A stretch of DNA of 46,927 bases, from IMG/VR virus record IMGVR_UViG_3300009146_000004, positions 1-46,927 of that record; one strand, written 5' to 3'. The notes under the pieces are model-generated. The model saw only the letters and a list, made by a program, of their open reading frames with translations. It did no database searches and was not told the DNA's origin. This document shows, one piece after another, positions 24,281 to 31,554 of this stretch. Position 1 is the first letter of the stretch, and every line of letters begins with the position of its first letter. This stretch comes from a virus. A program made the translations under genes and the position numbers.

Positions 24281-24316
24281 CGTAGGTCATCGTAGCGTAG
24301 GTCATCGTAGCGTGAT
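24271..24316. repeat. 15-bp tandem repeat, three copies
   Basis: TCAATCGTAGCGTAGG (24271-24286), TCATCGTAGCGTAGG (24287-24301) and TCATCGTAGCGTGAT (24302-24316) form a tandem array. The first contains the stop codon of the gene at 23570. The array fills the short gap before the next gene. Confidence 0.85.
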
Positions 24317-24334
24317 TCACTTAACCGATTGTAA

Positions 24335-24344
24335 TCCGAGAGGA
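24335..24344 (+). promoter_or_regulatory. GNRA-loop hairpin holding the ribosome site (gene at 24354)
   Basis: UCC-GAGA-GGA has the loop GAGA in place of GAAA, still of the GNRA class, with the stem kept and the same nine-base spacing to ATG. Confidence 0.6.
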
Positions 24345-24353
24345 CAATCCAAA

Positions 24354-24569
24354 ATGACTACTAACTGTCGTATCTGTATGTTCCCCGAAGGCTGTGATTG
24401 CATATGCTCTACATGCATGGAAGAGCGCATGTATCAGCGTATGTTGGCTCAGGGTAAGTCTGACCAAATGCGCGAATACGCCGAGGCGCATGGTATCGAG
24501 ACTATTGAACTGAATATGACAAAGAATACGCCGTCATATACTGACTTCATTCTGAAGTGGGTGAAGTAA
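24354..24569 (+). CDS. Small zinc-binding protein
   Basis: Seventy-one residues from the ATG at 24354. An in-frame GTG at 24312 lies inside a tandem repeat and lacks a ribosome site. Cysteines in TNCRICMFPEGCDCICSTC give several C-x2-C pairs in the first 20 residues, enough for one or two zinc ions. A helical region follows (MYQRMLAQGKSDQMREYAEA). It ends three bases before the SprT-SNF2 gene, so the two are likely translated together. Confidence 0.65.
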   Translation: MTTNCRICMFPEGCDCICSTCMEERMYQRMLAQGKSDQMREYAEAHGIETIELNMTKNTPSYTDFILKWVK

Positions 24570-24572
24570 GCC

Positions 24573-26651
24573 ATGACTAGACAAGAGGCGACTCACTTAC
24601 TCCGAACTGAATTGAACCAACACGGTCTGACGGATTGGTCTGTCCGATTGAATCAGAATCCAGACTCGAAGTTCTTGGGTCTGTGTTCATACAAAGACAA
24701 GTGTATCATCTTGTCTGCGCATCACATCGATATACATCCTACTCCGGATGTAATCAATACAATCCGACACGAGATAGCACACGCGCTCGTGGGCGTGGGT
24801 CATGCTCATGACGCAGTATGGTCATCGAAGGCTAGGGAAGTAGGCTGCGATAACACGCTGCCGTGTTCTAATCTCTCGCTGTCCCCCGCTATCATTGATG
24901 CCATTCGTAGTGGCGCCGATGTAGAGGTAACCTTCGAGGAACAGGTAATCAGGACTCCGAAGTACAACATTACCAGACTACAGGACAAATGCGAACAGTG
25001 TGGTAAGGTCGCTAAGACTGCCTCAGAGAAGACCATCATCATTCAGGCAGAGGATAAGCCGGACCTGAAGTACATCACACTGGAGTGTGGTCATATCCTC
25101 ATTAAGAAAATCCCCAAGGGTACTCCGTTCCACACATTCCAGTCTGGTGGTGATGAATCATGCGCACATGAATGGGTCAAGAACGCCTGTTCATTGTGTG
25201 GTCGCTTCAAACCGTATGATTTCCAACTAGACGGAATGAAGTTCGGCGAAGCGGCATTAGCCGTAAACAATGGAGTAGGCATATTCGATGAGATGGGATT
25301 AGGTAAGACTATCCAAGCCGGAGGGATAGTCAAGTTCAACCCATCATTGTGGCCTACTCTCTGGATAGTCAAGTCCGGTCTGAAGCATCAATTCGCTATG
25401 TTCATTCTCAATTGGCTCGGGAATGAACACATTCCACAGATTATCCACACATCGAAGGATTATCTGGTCCCCGGACTAAAGCACTACATCGTAGGCTACG
25501 ACATGCTAGTGCAGAAGACGCGCACTCTGAAGTCCGGTAAGGTAGTCACGAGCGGATTTACGCCAGAGTCATTCGAGCCGCTCGGCATCAAGTGTGTCGT
25601 ATTAGACGAATGTCAACAGATTAAGAATGTTGATTCTAATCGCACTCACGCAGTCCGACGTATCGTGAAGGGCAAGAAGGTCATCGCACTATCAGGGACT
25701 CCATGGAAGAATCGTGGTTCAGAACTGTTCCCAGTGTTGAACATGCTGGACTACATGAAGTTCCATTCTGAGGAAGCGTTCCGGCGTCAGTGGGTGGATA
25801 CCTATTACGAAGGTAAGTACCTGAAAGAAGGTGGAATACGTCAGCCTGCACGATTCAAGGAACACATTAAGGACATCGTGATTCGCCGTGAGCGAACTGA
25901 GGTTATGAAGGAACTTCCATTAATTAATCGCACTAAGCTCATGATTCAGATGGACCCTGAAGCTGAGTCAGTCTACGATGATGCGGTAGATGAGTTCGTC
26001 AAGTGGTACGAGGAACAAGCCGCAAACATCTCTGGAATGATGATCATTGCGGCCATGCAGAAGATGCGTCATCTAGTCGCACTCGCCAAGATTCCAGCTA
26101 CTCTGGAATATGTAGATGAGTTCGTAGAAGAGACTGACCGTAAGATGGTAGTATTCGCGCATCACAAGGATGTTCAATTCTTCCTCTACGATGAGTTCCA
26201 CAAGAGATACTCGAAGGACTTCCCTGTCCTCAAATTAACATCGGATATGTCAGGCGAAGAGAGATTCCATGCTCAGGAGACGTTTAATAAGAGTCCTCGA
26301 GCACTACTCGTAGCGAGCACACTAGCAGCGGGTGAGGGACTTAACCTACAGACCTGCGCGGATTGTGTGATGCATGAGCGTCAGTGGAATCCTGCTAATG
26401 AGGAACAAGCTGAAGGTAGGTTCATTCGCATCGGTCAAACCGCTACGTCAGTGAACGCAGTCTACGCACACTGCGAGGGACTCACTACCATAGACCCACA
26501 ACTGGATGTGATTGTGGAACGCAAGAGACTACAATTCCACAATGTAATGAACGATGGTGAATACCAGAGATGGAATGAGGACTCACTAATTAAGGAATTA
26601 GTGGATGTCATCATTAGTGCGCACAAGCGTAAGAAGGGTCTAGGTAAGTAA
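24573..26651 (+). CDS. SprT-like metalloprotease fused to SNF2-family helicase
   Basis: A 692-residue fusion. Residues 1-120 are SprT-like: HEIAH at 66-70 with a third ligand H77 is the zinc protease motif. Cysteines at 140, 143, 172, 197, 206 and 209 suggest two zinc ribbons, the first usual after SprT domains. From about 215 an SNF2/superfamily 2 ATPase begins: DEMGLGKT (239-246), DECQ (345-348), SGTPWKN (374-380) and, near the end, AGEGLNLQ and QAEGRFIRIGQ. SprT proteins cut DNA-protein crosslinks and SNF2 motors move along DNA, so one chain could track DNA and clear bound proteins. Both halves look intact. Confidence 0.9.
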   Translation: MTRQEATHLLRTELNQHGLTDWSVRLNQNPDSKFLGLCSYKDKCIILSAHHIDIHPTPDVINTIRHEIAHALVGVGHAHDAVWSSKAREVGCDNTLPCSNLSLSPAIIDAIRSGADVEVTFEEQVIRTPKYNITRLQDKCEQCGKVAKTASEKTIIIQAEDKPDLKYITLECGHILIKKIPKGTPFHTFQSGGDESCAHEWVKNACSLCGRFKPYDFQLDGMKFGEAALAVNNGVGIFDEMGLGKTIQAGGIVKFNPSLWPTLWIVKSGLKHQFAMFILNWLGNEHIPQIIHTSKDYLVPGLKHYIVGYDMLVQKTRTLKSGKVVTSGFTPESFEPLGIKCVVLDECQQIKNVDSNRTHAVRRIVKGKKVIALSGTPWKNRGSELFPVLNMLDYMKFHSEEAFRRQWVDTYYEGKYLKEGGIRQPARFKEHIKDIVIRRERTEVMKELPLINRTKLMIQMDPEAESVYDDAVDEFVKWYEEQAANISGMMIIAAMQKMRHLVALAKIPATLEYVDEFVEETDRKMVVFAHHKDVQFFLYDEFHKRYSKDFPVLKLTSDMSGEERFHAQETFNKSPRALLVASTLAAGEGLNLQTCADCVMHERQWNPANEEQAEGRFIRIGQTATSVNAVYAHCEGLTTIDPQLDVIVERKRLQFHNVMNDGEYQRWNEDSLIKELVDVIISAHKRKKGLGK

Positions 26652-26653
26652 TT

Positions 26654-26707
26654 ATGTTCTGGCTCCTTCTCGCTGCGTTCTGGGTCTACTGTTTTAACAA
26701 GGAGTAA
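26654..26707 (+). CDS. Possible 17-residue hydrophobic peptide
   Basis: ATG at 26654, two bases after the helicase stop, opens MFWLLLAAFWVYCFNKE. Apart from the tail it is a single short hydrophobic helix. A weak AGGTAAG precedes it. The stop abuts the nested hairpin at 26706-26761. It could be a tiny membrane peptide or chance. I have low confidence. Confidence 0.3.
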   Translation: MFWLLLAAFWVYCFNKE

Positions 26708-26761
26708 TGAGTTTTTAGAGTGCTCAATTCGATAAGAGTCGAGCACTCAATAAAGCTCATT
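26706..26761 (+). other. Nested hairpin after the SprT-SNF2 gene
   Basis: An inner stem GAGUGCUC/GAGCACUC (26718-26725 with 26741-26748) lies inside an outer stem AAUGAG/CUCAUU (26706-26711 with 26756-26761). The plan is the same as at 21167-21222. It ends 15 bases before the next ATG. It could be an mRNA-stability or translation element. There is no T run for termination. Confidence 0.6.
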
Positions 26762-26776
26762 AATCGAGACTATAAG

Positions 26777-27094
26777 ATGCCAACTACACTACCACGTTCA
26801 CACTACATCAATCGTGGCGTATGTCCTAACTGTAAGTGCCGTAGTCTAATGGATGGACGCGCGTCATGTGAGGTATGTTACGAAGCTAACCAGAAGTGGA
26901 TGGCAGAGAATCGTATCAGAAAAGATCACTACAACAAAACACGATACGAGGAACTGAAGTCACTTGGACTATGCGTAACGTGCAAGCTACCGACTGAAGG
27001 TAACGTGTATTGCCGGACCTGCACTACTAAACTGGTAGCATACCGCGCACTACACAAGTCACTACACTCTCGTAACCGTTGGTCTAAACGCTAA
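26777..27094 (+). CDS. Small basic protein with two zinc motifs
   Basis: 105 residues from the ATG at 26777, preferred to a GTG at 26720 that lies in the hairpin. CPNCKCRSL ... CEVC and CVTCKLPTEG ... CRTC are two C-x2-C / C-x2-C sets, predicting two zinc sites, with a basic linker (NRIRKDHYNKTRYEE) and basic tail (HSRNRWSKR). Repeated ribbons with basic spacers suggest nucleic-acid binding. It resembles the zinc part of phage HNH-type proteins, but no HNH triad is seen. Confidence 0.65.
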   Translation: MPTTLPRSHYINRGVCPNCKCRSLMDGRASCEVCYEANQKWMAENRIRKDHYNKTRYEELKSLGLCVTCKLPTEGNVYCRTCTTKLVAYRALHKSLHSRNRWSKR

Positions 27095-27109
27095 CTAAAG
27101 GAGACTATA

Positions 27110-27496
27110 ATGGTAATAAATGAAAATGAACTAATCCTTATTCGTGGTTTGCCCGGTAGTGGTAAGTCCACGATGGCAGGGAAGATTACGCCTAATTACT
27201 TCGAGGCTGACCAATTCTTCATGCATAACGGTGTGTATGATTATCAGATGGAAAAGATTGGTGAAGCCCATGCATGGTGCCAAAAGAAAGTTAAACATGC
27301 AATGATCTACGGATTCAATCCTGTCGTAGTATCCAATACATTCGTTAAGCGATGGGAGATGGACGCATATCTCGAACTAGCTAGTCAGCACGGGTATCGC
27401 ATTACAGAAATTACCATGTCCGGTCCTTTACACGCGAATGTGCATGGAGTTCCTGACGAAGTAATCGCTCGTATGCGTAGTCAGTGGGAGAAATAA
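27110..27496 (+). CDS. P-loop kinase, polynucleotide kinase-like (AAA_33)
   Basis: A 128-residue single-domain P-loop protein with Walker A GLPGSGKST at 13-21, the acidic EADQF at 32-36 where such kinases bind acceptor or metal, and a strand VVVSNTFVKRW near 75. The length and plan match small phage AAA_33/zeta-like kinases related to polynucleotide kinase. They usually phosphorylate a 5'-OH of nucleic acid or a small substrate. AAAGGAGACTATA precedes the ATG. Confidence 0.75.
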   Translation: MVINENELILIRGLPGSGKSTMAGKITPNYFEADQFFMHNGVYDYQMEKIGEAHAWCQKKVKHAMIYGFNPVVVSNTFVKRWEMDAYLELASQHGYRITEITMSGPLHANVHGVPDEVIARMRSQWEK

Positions 27497-27697
27497 ATGA
27501 CTAAGGAAACTATACAGCAACTAGCAGAACGAGGCATAGTCCGTAATCCGCATATGTATATCGGAGATGGATTCATGTATTGTCCCAACTGTGAGACATA
27601 CACCCATCACGATGCATATTCAACTGAAGGTAAATCAGATTGCTACGAAGTCTGCCAAGGCTGTGCATGTTACATTGATTCGTCACAAAGGAGATAA
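27497..27697 (+). CDS. Small zinc-binding protein
   Basis: This 66-residue protein starts directly after the kinase stop. Cysteines in CPNCETYTHHD and later CYEVCQGCAC, plus histidines, predict a zinc ribbon of C-x2-C / C-x2-C form. The N-terminal helix (TKETIQQLAERGIVRNP) is the only other clear element. The function is unknown. Confidence 0.6.
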   Translation: MTKETIQQLAERGIVRNPHMYIGDGFMYCPNCETYTHHDAYSTEGKSDCYEVCQGCACYIDSSQRR

Positions 27698-27701
27698 GCA
27701 G

Positions 27702-28058
27702 ATGTACGGTATCAACAGATTGAATCCTCACGGTATGAGGTTCATGATTACTCAGCTAGCAGATCGTCCGCATCAGACTGAGATACGCCTACTCACATCA
27801 AGGGGATCGAAGCGTATCGTAGTCAATTACTCTGTCGAAATCATTGCTCAGTCATGGTTCGATTGGGTCCATGATGGTCACTTCATTCAGAATGTTTTCG
27901 GCTACATGACACCCGATGAAAGGGAGTTCATTAAGACTGGAATCACTAAGGAGGAATGGGATGAAATCTTCTCCCAAGATAACGAACCAATTCAACTAAT
28001 GCTTCCATTCGATGAAGAGCTAGAAAAGGAGAATAAAAGGAATGTCGGAAACGAATAA
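27702..28058 (+). CDS. Early protein, unknown function
   Basis: 118 residues from the ATG at 27702, chosen because AAAGGAGATAAGCAG precedes it. The frame is open further upstream but only over the previous gene. Mixed alpha/beta (MRFMITQLADRPHQTEIRLL, RIVVNYSVEIIAQSWFDWV) with an acidic helical tail (FDEELEKENKRN). No known motif. It overlaps the next gene by 17 bases. Confidence 0.6.
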   Translation: MYGINRLNPHGMRFMITQLADRPHQTEIRLLTSRGSKRIVVNYSVEIIAQSWFDWVHDGHFIQNVFGYMTPDEREFIKTGITKEEWDEIFSQDNEPIQLMLPFDEELEKENKRNVGNE

Positions 28059-28251
28059 GGAACCAATCACTGAACTGTTGGAAGAAATCATTCGACGGTT
28101 CATTGACACTAATAACGCTAACATGGCGAACAATACCCTGGTAGCGGAAGTGCTAAATACAATGGCGGATAGGATAGTCGCACTCGAAGCTAAAGTCGAA
28201 TTTATCCTTACACACTCGTCTGTCGCATCGGATTCAAGTAAGGTCAACTAG
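28042..28251 (+). CDS. Small helical (coiled-coil) protein
   Basis: This 69-residue protein is almost entirely helical (TELLEEIIRRFIDTNNANM, AEVLNTMADRIVALEAKVEF), with hydrophobic heptad spacing. It probably oligomerises. It overlaps the end of the preceding gene and has AAAAGGA before its start. No family is recognised. Confidence 0.6.
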   Translation: MSETNKEPITELLEEIIRRFIDTNNANMANNTLVAEVLNTMADRIVALEAKVEFILTHSSVASDSSKVN

Positions 28252-28282
28252 TTCGTTCGTTTACACTACAACGGTAGACAAT

Positions 28283-28292
28283 TCCGGAAGGA
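28283..28292 (+). promoter_or_regulatory. GNRA-loop hairpin holding the ribosome site (gene at 28300)
   Basis: UCC-GGAA-GGA keeps the three-pair stem with another GNRA loop (GGAA). Spacing to ATG is seven bases. This is the fourth example in the early arm. Confidence 0.55.
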
Positions 28293-28299
28293 CTACACA

Positions 28300-28722
28300 A
28301 TGAAGCTAATCGATACCGCAGAGGCTGGTAAGATTCTCGGAGTTCACTACAATCGTATTAAGTCCCTCATTAAGCAGGGACATCTGAAGGACTACAATCC
28401 AGTCGTCGAAGGTAGGAAGAAGCATTACTCGAAGGTCAGTGTGACCGAAGTGAGGGAGTTCAAGAAGAACTTTAAGATTGAGTATAGAACTGTCACTCCG
28501 AAGATGCCACGCGCATTCATCAATGGTCACAGTGTGCGCGTTCAATCAGTAAATGCGCGTCCGTCACTGAATGACCAGACGATACCGACGCCACCGACAT
28601 ATCTTCCCATCAAAGTAAGAGAAGAACAGAACTACTATCTTCACAATAAAGCGATGGACTACACTGCTGATGCTCTGGATGCCATAGAAGAACTTATACG
28701 CGCATTAGAGAAACTGAAATGA
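28300..28722 (+). CDS. Helix-turn-helix DNA-binding protein (HTH_17 / excisionase-like)
   Basis: A 140-residue protein. Residues 1-55 form a MerR/excisionase-type winged helix: DTAEAGKILGVHYNRIKSLI, then a wing KKHYSKVSVTEVREFK. The middle is Pro/Thr-rich linker, and the C terminus is helical (YTADALDAIEELIRALEKLK). Such proteins bind DNA as regulators or architectural factors. No integrase is present, so a regulatory or replication role is more likely than excision. It overlaps the next small gene by ATGA. Confidence 0.75.
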   Translation: MKLIDTAEAGKILGVHYNRIKSLIKQGHLKDYNPVVEGRKKHYSKVSVTEVREFKKNFKIEYRTVTPKMPRAFINGHSVRVQSVNARPSLNDQTIPTPPTYLPIKVREEQNYYLHNKAMDYTADALDAIEELIRALEKLK

Positions 28723-28817
28723 CTAAGGACCGAATCGTAGACATCGTGTGGGGGCTAGTATTCGTAATCCTACTGATACTAGCCATACTCTACATTCCCA
28801 TGTGGACACTATCTTAA
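28719..28817 (+). CDS. 32-residue single-span membrane peptide
   Basis: ATG 28719 overlaps the stop of the HTH gene (ATGA), and its TAA overlaps the nuclease start (TAATG). The peptide MTKDRIVDIVWGLVFVILLI continues LAILYIPMWTLS: a charged N terminus, then one strong membrane helix. Tight coupling on both sides argues that it is real. It could be a small membrane regulator or toxin-like peptide. The role is unknown. Confidence 0.6.
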   Translation: MTKDRIVDIVWGLVFVILLILAILYIPMWTLS

Positions 28818-29767
28818 TGGATATCATCACGCCTCCGAAGAAGAATGTAATCTTCGATGCGACTCTCCTGTCATCTCTGGCAGGATGTGGTCGTTTCGTT
28901 GACTTGAGATTCAACCACAACTTTATTCAATTAGGAGGTAAATCAAATAGCCTCGAGTGTGGTTCACTCGCACATAAGATACTCGAAGTCTATTACGATC
29001 ATCAGATTAAGGGATTTCCACGCGCTACGTGCATAGGTCAGGCTCTTACGGCTGGTCGATTGTTCATCAATGGTTGTCCAAGCTGTGCAGATGGAATGAA
29101 TCCGAAGCCTGAATGTGGACATGAAGCGGGCGCATATCCTGGTGTAAGTAATACACCCGAATTAAGTGAGGGTCACAAGACCGGATGGAGTTTCGTTCTA
29201 CAGACTATGGAACAGTATTTCGAGTTCTATAAGAACGATGCATTCATTCCCCTCGCATCAGAGCAAGTTCGTGGAGATGTGGTCTACGAGGATGATGAAA
29301 TTCGTGTCATGTGGAAGGCGAAGTTCGACCTGATCATTGACACGAATCAAATCGGAATAGTGTCAATGGACCATAAGACATTCAAGCAGCGTCGAGAGAA
29401 GTCTAAACTCTCGAATCAATTTCTCGGTCATTGTTTCCTCCTAAAGAGTAGAAACGTGATTGTGAATAAAATAGGATGGCAGACTTCACTGAAGTTAGCC
29501 GATAGACTGACGCGCGAAGTCGTATCGTATTCAGCCGATGTAATACAAGAGTGGCAGAGTGAGATAGTCCCATACTACGCATACAAGCTACTTCAGTATT
29601 CGGAGTCTGAGTACTGGCCTCCGAACTTCACCAAGTGTGATTCCATCTATGGGTCATGCGCATTCAAGCAGGTATGCGAGAGTGACCGTGGTATGCGTGA
29701 GGAAGTGTTGCGAAACAATTTCATGATAGGTCCGGTGTGGGACCCATCAAATCGAGATGAGGACTAG
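28817..29767 (+). CDS. PD-(D/E)XK nuclease with Cas4-like iron-sulphur cysteines
   Basis: 316 residues from the ATG at 28817 in a TAATG overlap. An upstream in-frame start at 28748 is less likely. It is Cas4/RecB-like: C24, then H53, D171 (KAKFDLII) and D185-H-K187 (the D-x-K pair), with C274, C281 and C287 near the end. With C24 these could hold a 4Fe-4S cluster. An inserted knuckle C87-x2-C90 ... C100-x-H102 is an extra possible zinc site. Related phage enzymes are 5'-3' or single-strand exonucleases in recombination and replication. It lies upstream of the Sak4-like gene. Confidence 0.82.
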   Translation: MDIITPPKKNVIFDATLLSSLAGCGRFVDLRFNHNFIQLGGKSNSLECGSLAHKILEVYYDHQIKGFPRATCIGQALTAGRLFINGCPSCADGMNPKPECGHEAGAYPGVSNTPELSEGHKTGWSFVLQTMEQYFEFYKNDAFIPLASEQVRGDVVYEDDEIRVMWKAKFDLIIDTNQIGIVSMDHKTFKQRREKSKLSNQFLGHCFLLKSRNVIVNKIGWQTSLKLADRLTREVVSYSADVIQEWQSEIVPYYAYKLLQYSESEYWPPNFTKCDSIYGSCAFKQVCESDRGMREEVLRNNFMIGPVWDPSNRDED

Positions 29768-29769
29768 TC

Positions 29770-29940
29770 ATGAATACCGAAGACACAATTACTGAAAGAG
29801 AGCCGGAAGAACCGAGAGCAAAGAAATGCGAAGTATGCGAATATCCATTACTTCCGTATAATCCCGGTGATACCTCCACATGGCGAACAGATAATTTCTG
29901 TTCCGCTAGATGTAAGCGAATCAATAGGAAACCGAAATGA
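29770..29940 (+). CDS. 56-residue zinc-binding protein
   Basis: ATG at 29770, three bases after the nuclease stop, opens a frame ending TGA at 29940. An acidic N terminus (MNTEDTITEREPEEPRAKK) is followed by CEVC and later CSARC, a C-x2-C / C-x3-C pattern as in small treble-clef fingers, and a basic end. It is too short for routine gene finders. Its stop overlaps the next start (ATGA). Confidence 0.6.
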   Translation: MNTEDTITEREPEEPRAKKCEVCEYPLLPYNPGDTSTWRTDNFCSARCKRINRKPK

Positions 29941-30098
29941 GACTAATCATCTACTGCGAGGAATGCACAATCGAACGAAGGAAAGAAAATAAGTATGCTG
30001 TCGTTTCGTTTGAGAATCCGATTGATGCAATCTTTCACATAAATCAATACCAGCACAAGGTAAGGATTGAATTAGAACCAGACTACGAGGACGACTAA
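29937..30098 (+). CDS. 53-residue small protein
   Basis: It starts in an ATGA overlap at 29937 and ends in a TAATG overlap at 30098. MRLIIYCEECTIERRKENKY begins a compact alpha/beta protein with one C-x2-C, then VSFENPIDAIFHINQYQHK and an acidic tail. Both overlaps support translation. No family is recognised. Confidence 0.6.
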   Translation: MRLIIYCEECTIERRKENKYAVVSFENPIDAIFHINQYQHKVRIELEPDYEDD

Positions 30099-30457
30099 TG
30101 GAAATCGAATACTGCCCAAAGTGTGATGAGGAGACTCCCCATCACGTAGTACATGATCCTGTTTTCGACATTGGAATACAGTGTTCCAAGTGTGACATTG
30201 TATGGGAAATAGATTTGGACCTACTCGAAGGAGAGACTGACATGAACGTATTTCACGAGTATCGTCGTAAACAGATTTCGGAACTGCGCGCCTACACTCC
30301 CGGCGAAGACATGTCGGGTATTTCAATCTCTGAAGTCGATGCGAAGAACGGCTCACCAAAGGAAGGAGACATGATTGCGCGTAATCCGGTCAACCACAAT
30401 GATCAGTGGTTGGTGGCGGAGAAGTATTTCAATGATAACTTCGAACCTGTCGAATAG
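30098..30457 (+). CDS. Zinc-ribbon protein
   Basis: This 119-residue protein has CPKC at 6-9 and CSKC at 29-32 around histidines, a classical C-x2-C / C-x2-C ribbon. An acidic region and a helical middle follow (FHEYRRKQISELRAYTPGED), then a C-terminal domain DQWLVAEKYFNDNFE. It starts in a TAATG overlap. The function is unknown. Confidence 0.65.
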   Translation: MEIEYCPKCDEETPHHVVHDPVFDIGIQCSKCDIVWEIDLDLLEGETDMNVFHEYRRKQISELRAYTPGEDMSGISISEVDAKNGSPKEGDMIARNPVNHNDQWLVAEKYFNDNFEPVE

Positions 30458-30476
30458 AAGGTGAGCGAAGCGAACC

Positions 30477-30689
30477 ATGCGAATCGATACTATTGAAATC
30501 AGACTACTTGATACTGACCAAACGGATGGTAAGATAGCTCACACTATCAGATATGCGGCCGGAACATGGTCAGTTGATGGTGTGATCTATCCTCGCTACC
30601 TGACACTGATGGACACTATTAGTAAATTCATGTCAGATGAGCGTCGACATGATAGGGAGCGCGATAAGGGGAAGGACAAGGACGAATAA
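30477..30689 (+). CDS. Small early protein with charged tail
   Basis: A 70-residue protein: a beta-rich body (RIDTIEIRLLDTDQTDGKIA, TIRYAAGTWSVDG) ending in a highly charged helix (DERRHDRERDKGKDKDE). It begins after AAGGTGAGCGAAGCGAACC, a 15-base motif that also occurs twice in the divergent control region. Its stop overlaps the Sak4-like start (TAATG), so it probably serves recombination or replication. Confidence 0.6.
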   Translation: MRIDTIEIRLLDTDQTDGKIAHTIRYAAGTWSVDGVIYPRYLTLMDTISKFMSDERRHDRERDKGKDKDE

Positions 30690-31501
30690 TGCCCACAATG
30701 AATGACGTAGACTTCAATGCCCTGTATTGCCTATTCAAAGGCGAGCCGGGCACACGTAAGTCCACTCAAGCACTATCGTTCCCCGGACCACAGTATTGGT
30801 TTTCATGGGATAGGAAGATGAATGGTATCTATCTTCCCATGAAGAAATGGGGAATAGATCCGAAAACCATTACATACGATGACTACGAAGATTGGGCAGC
30901 TCCGAAGAAGAAGTTAGAGCAGCTTCAATTGAATTGTCCATATAAGACTATCATCATCGATAGCATTACATCGATGGCGGATATGACTCTACGACAGACC
31001 ATGCGCGTCAAGTATGGTGGCACGAAGAAGAGTGGCGAAGCTAGTGGTAAGCTAGTCGCGGGTATTGCAGTCAATGAAATCGAAGACTACAATGCTGAGT
31101 CATCCGCACTCAATGAGCTAATTGCGCTGACAAAGGACATCAACAAGTTCCATAAAGTTAATGTCATCCTTATAGCGCATGTCGTTAAAGCAGAATATCG
31201 CGACACGACGAAGAAAACTACGCACATCTCGCGTCAAATCGTGACTGCGGGTAAGAACGTAGCGGCTAAGATTCCGGCATATTGTGGTGAAGTCTATCAC
31301 TTCAATATTAAGTCCGGATTTAGTCCAGAAGCAGGAGGTGAATACTCTCTACTGACTGAGCACACTGGTGATGACTTCGCACGAAGTGGACTGGGATTGG
31401 ATAAGGAAATCGTATTCGGGGATAGACCAATTTACGATACTTACATCAAACCAGCCATCACTGGTGTGATGAAAACATCCGAACCAGCTACGAAGTTCTA
31501 A
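30689..31501 (+). CDS. Sak4-like RecA-fold recombinase (AAA_24)
   Basis: A 270-residue RecA-fold ATPase. The P-loop is GEPGTRKST at 18-26, with Arg at 23 where most P-loops have Gly. The Walker B is KTIIIDS ending at D91. The strand VNVILIAHVVKAEYRD near 165 is the sensor region. This size and order match phage Sak4-type single-strand annealing and recombination proteins. The next gene looks like its usual ssDNA-binding partner. Confidence 0.78.
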   Translation: MPTMNDVDFNALYCLFKGEPGTRKSTQALSFPGPQYWFSWDRKMNGIYLPMKKWGIDPKTITYDDYEDWAAPKKKLEQLQLNCPYKTIIIDSITSMADMTLRQTMRVKYGGTKKSGEASGKLVAGIAVNEIEDYNAESSALNELIALTKDINKFHKVNVILIAHVVKAEYRDTTKKTTHISRQIVTAGKNVAAKIPAYCGEVYHFNIKSGFSPEAGGEYSLLTEHTGDDFARSGLGLDKEIVFGDRPIYDTYIKPAITGVMKTSEPATKF

Positions 31502-31554
31502 CCACGTAGTATGAAACACAACAACCAAACACGAACACGACAGAGGACAGACAC

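Noticed and set aside
19187-24316. CRISPR array
   Set aside because: The repeats are 12-15 bases, directly tandem without spacers, and no cas gene is present except a stand-alone Cas4-like nuclease typical of phages.
28300-28722. Excisionase with a lysogeny module
   Set aside because: The HTH type fits, but no integrase, attachment site or repressor was found, so a lysogenic module is not supported.
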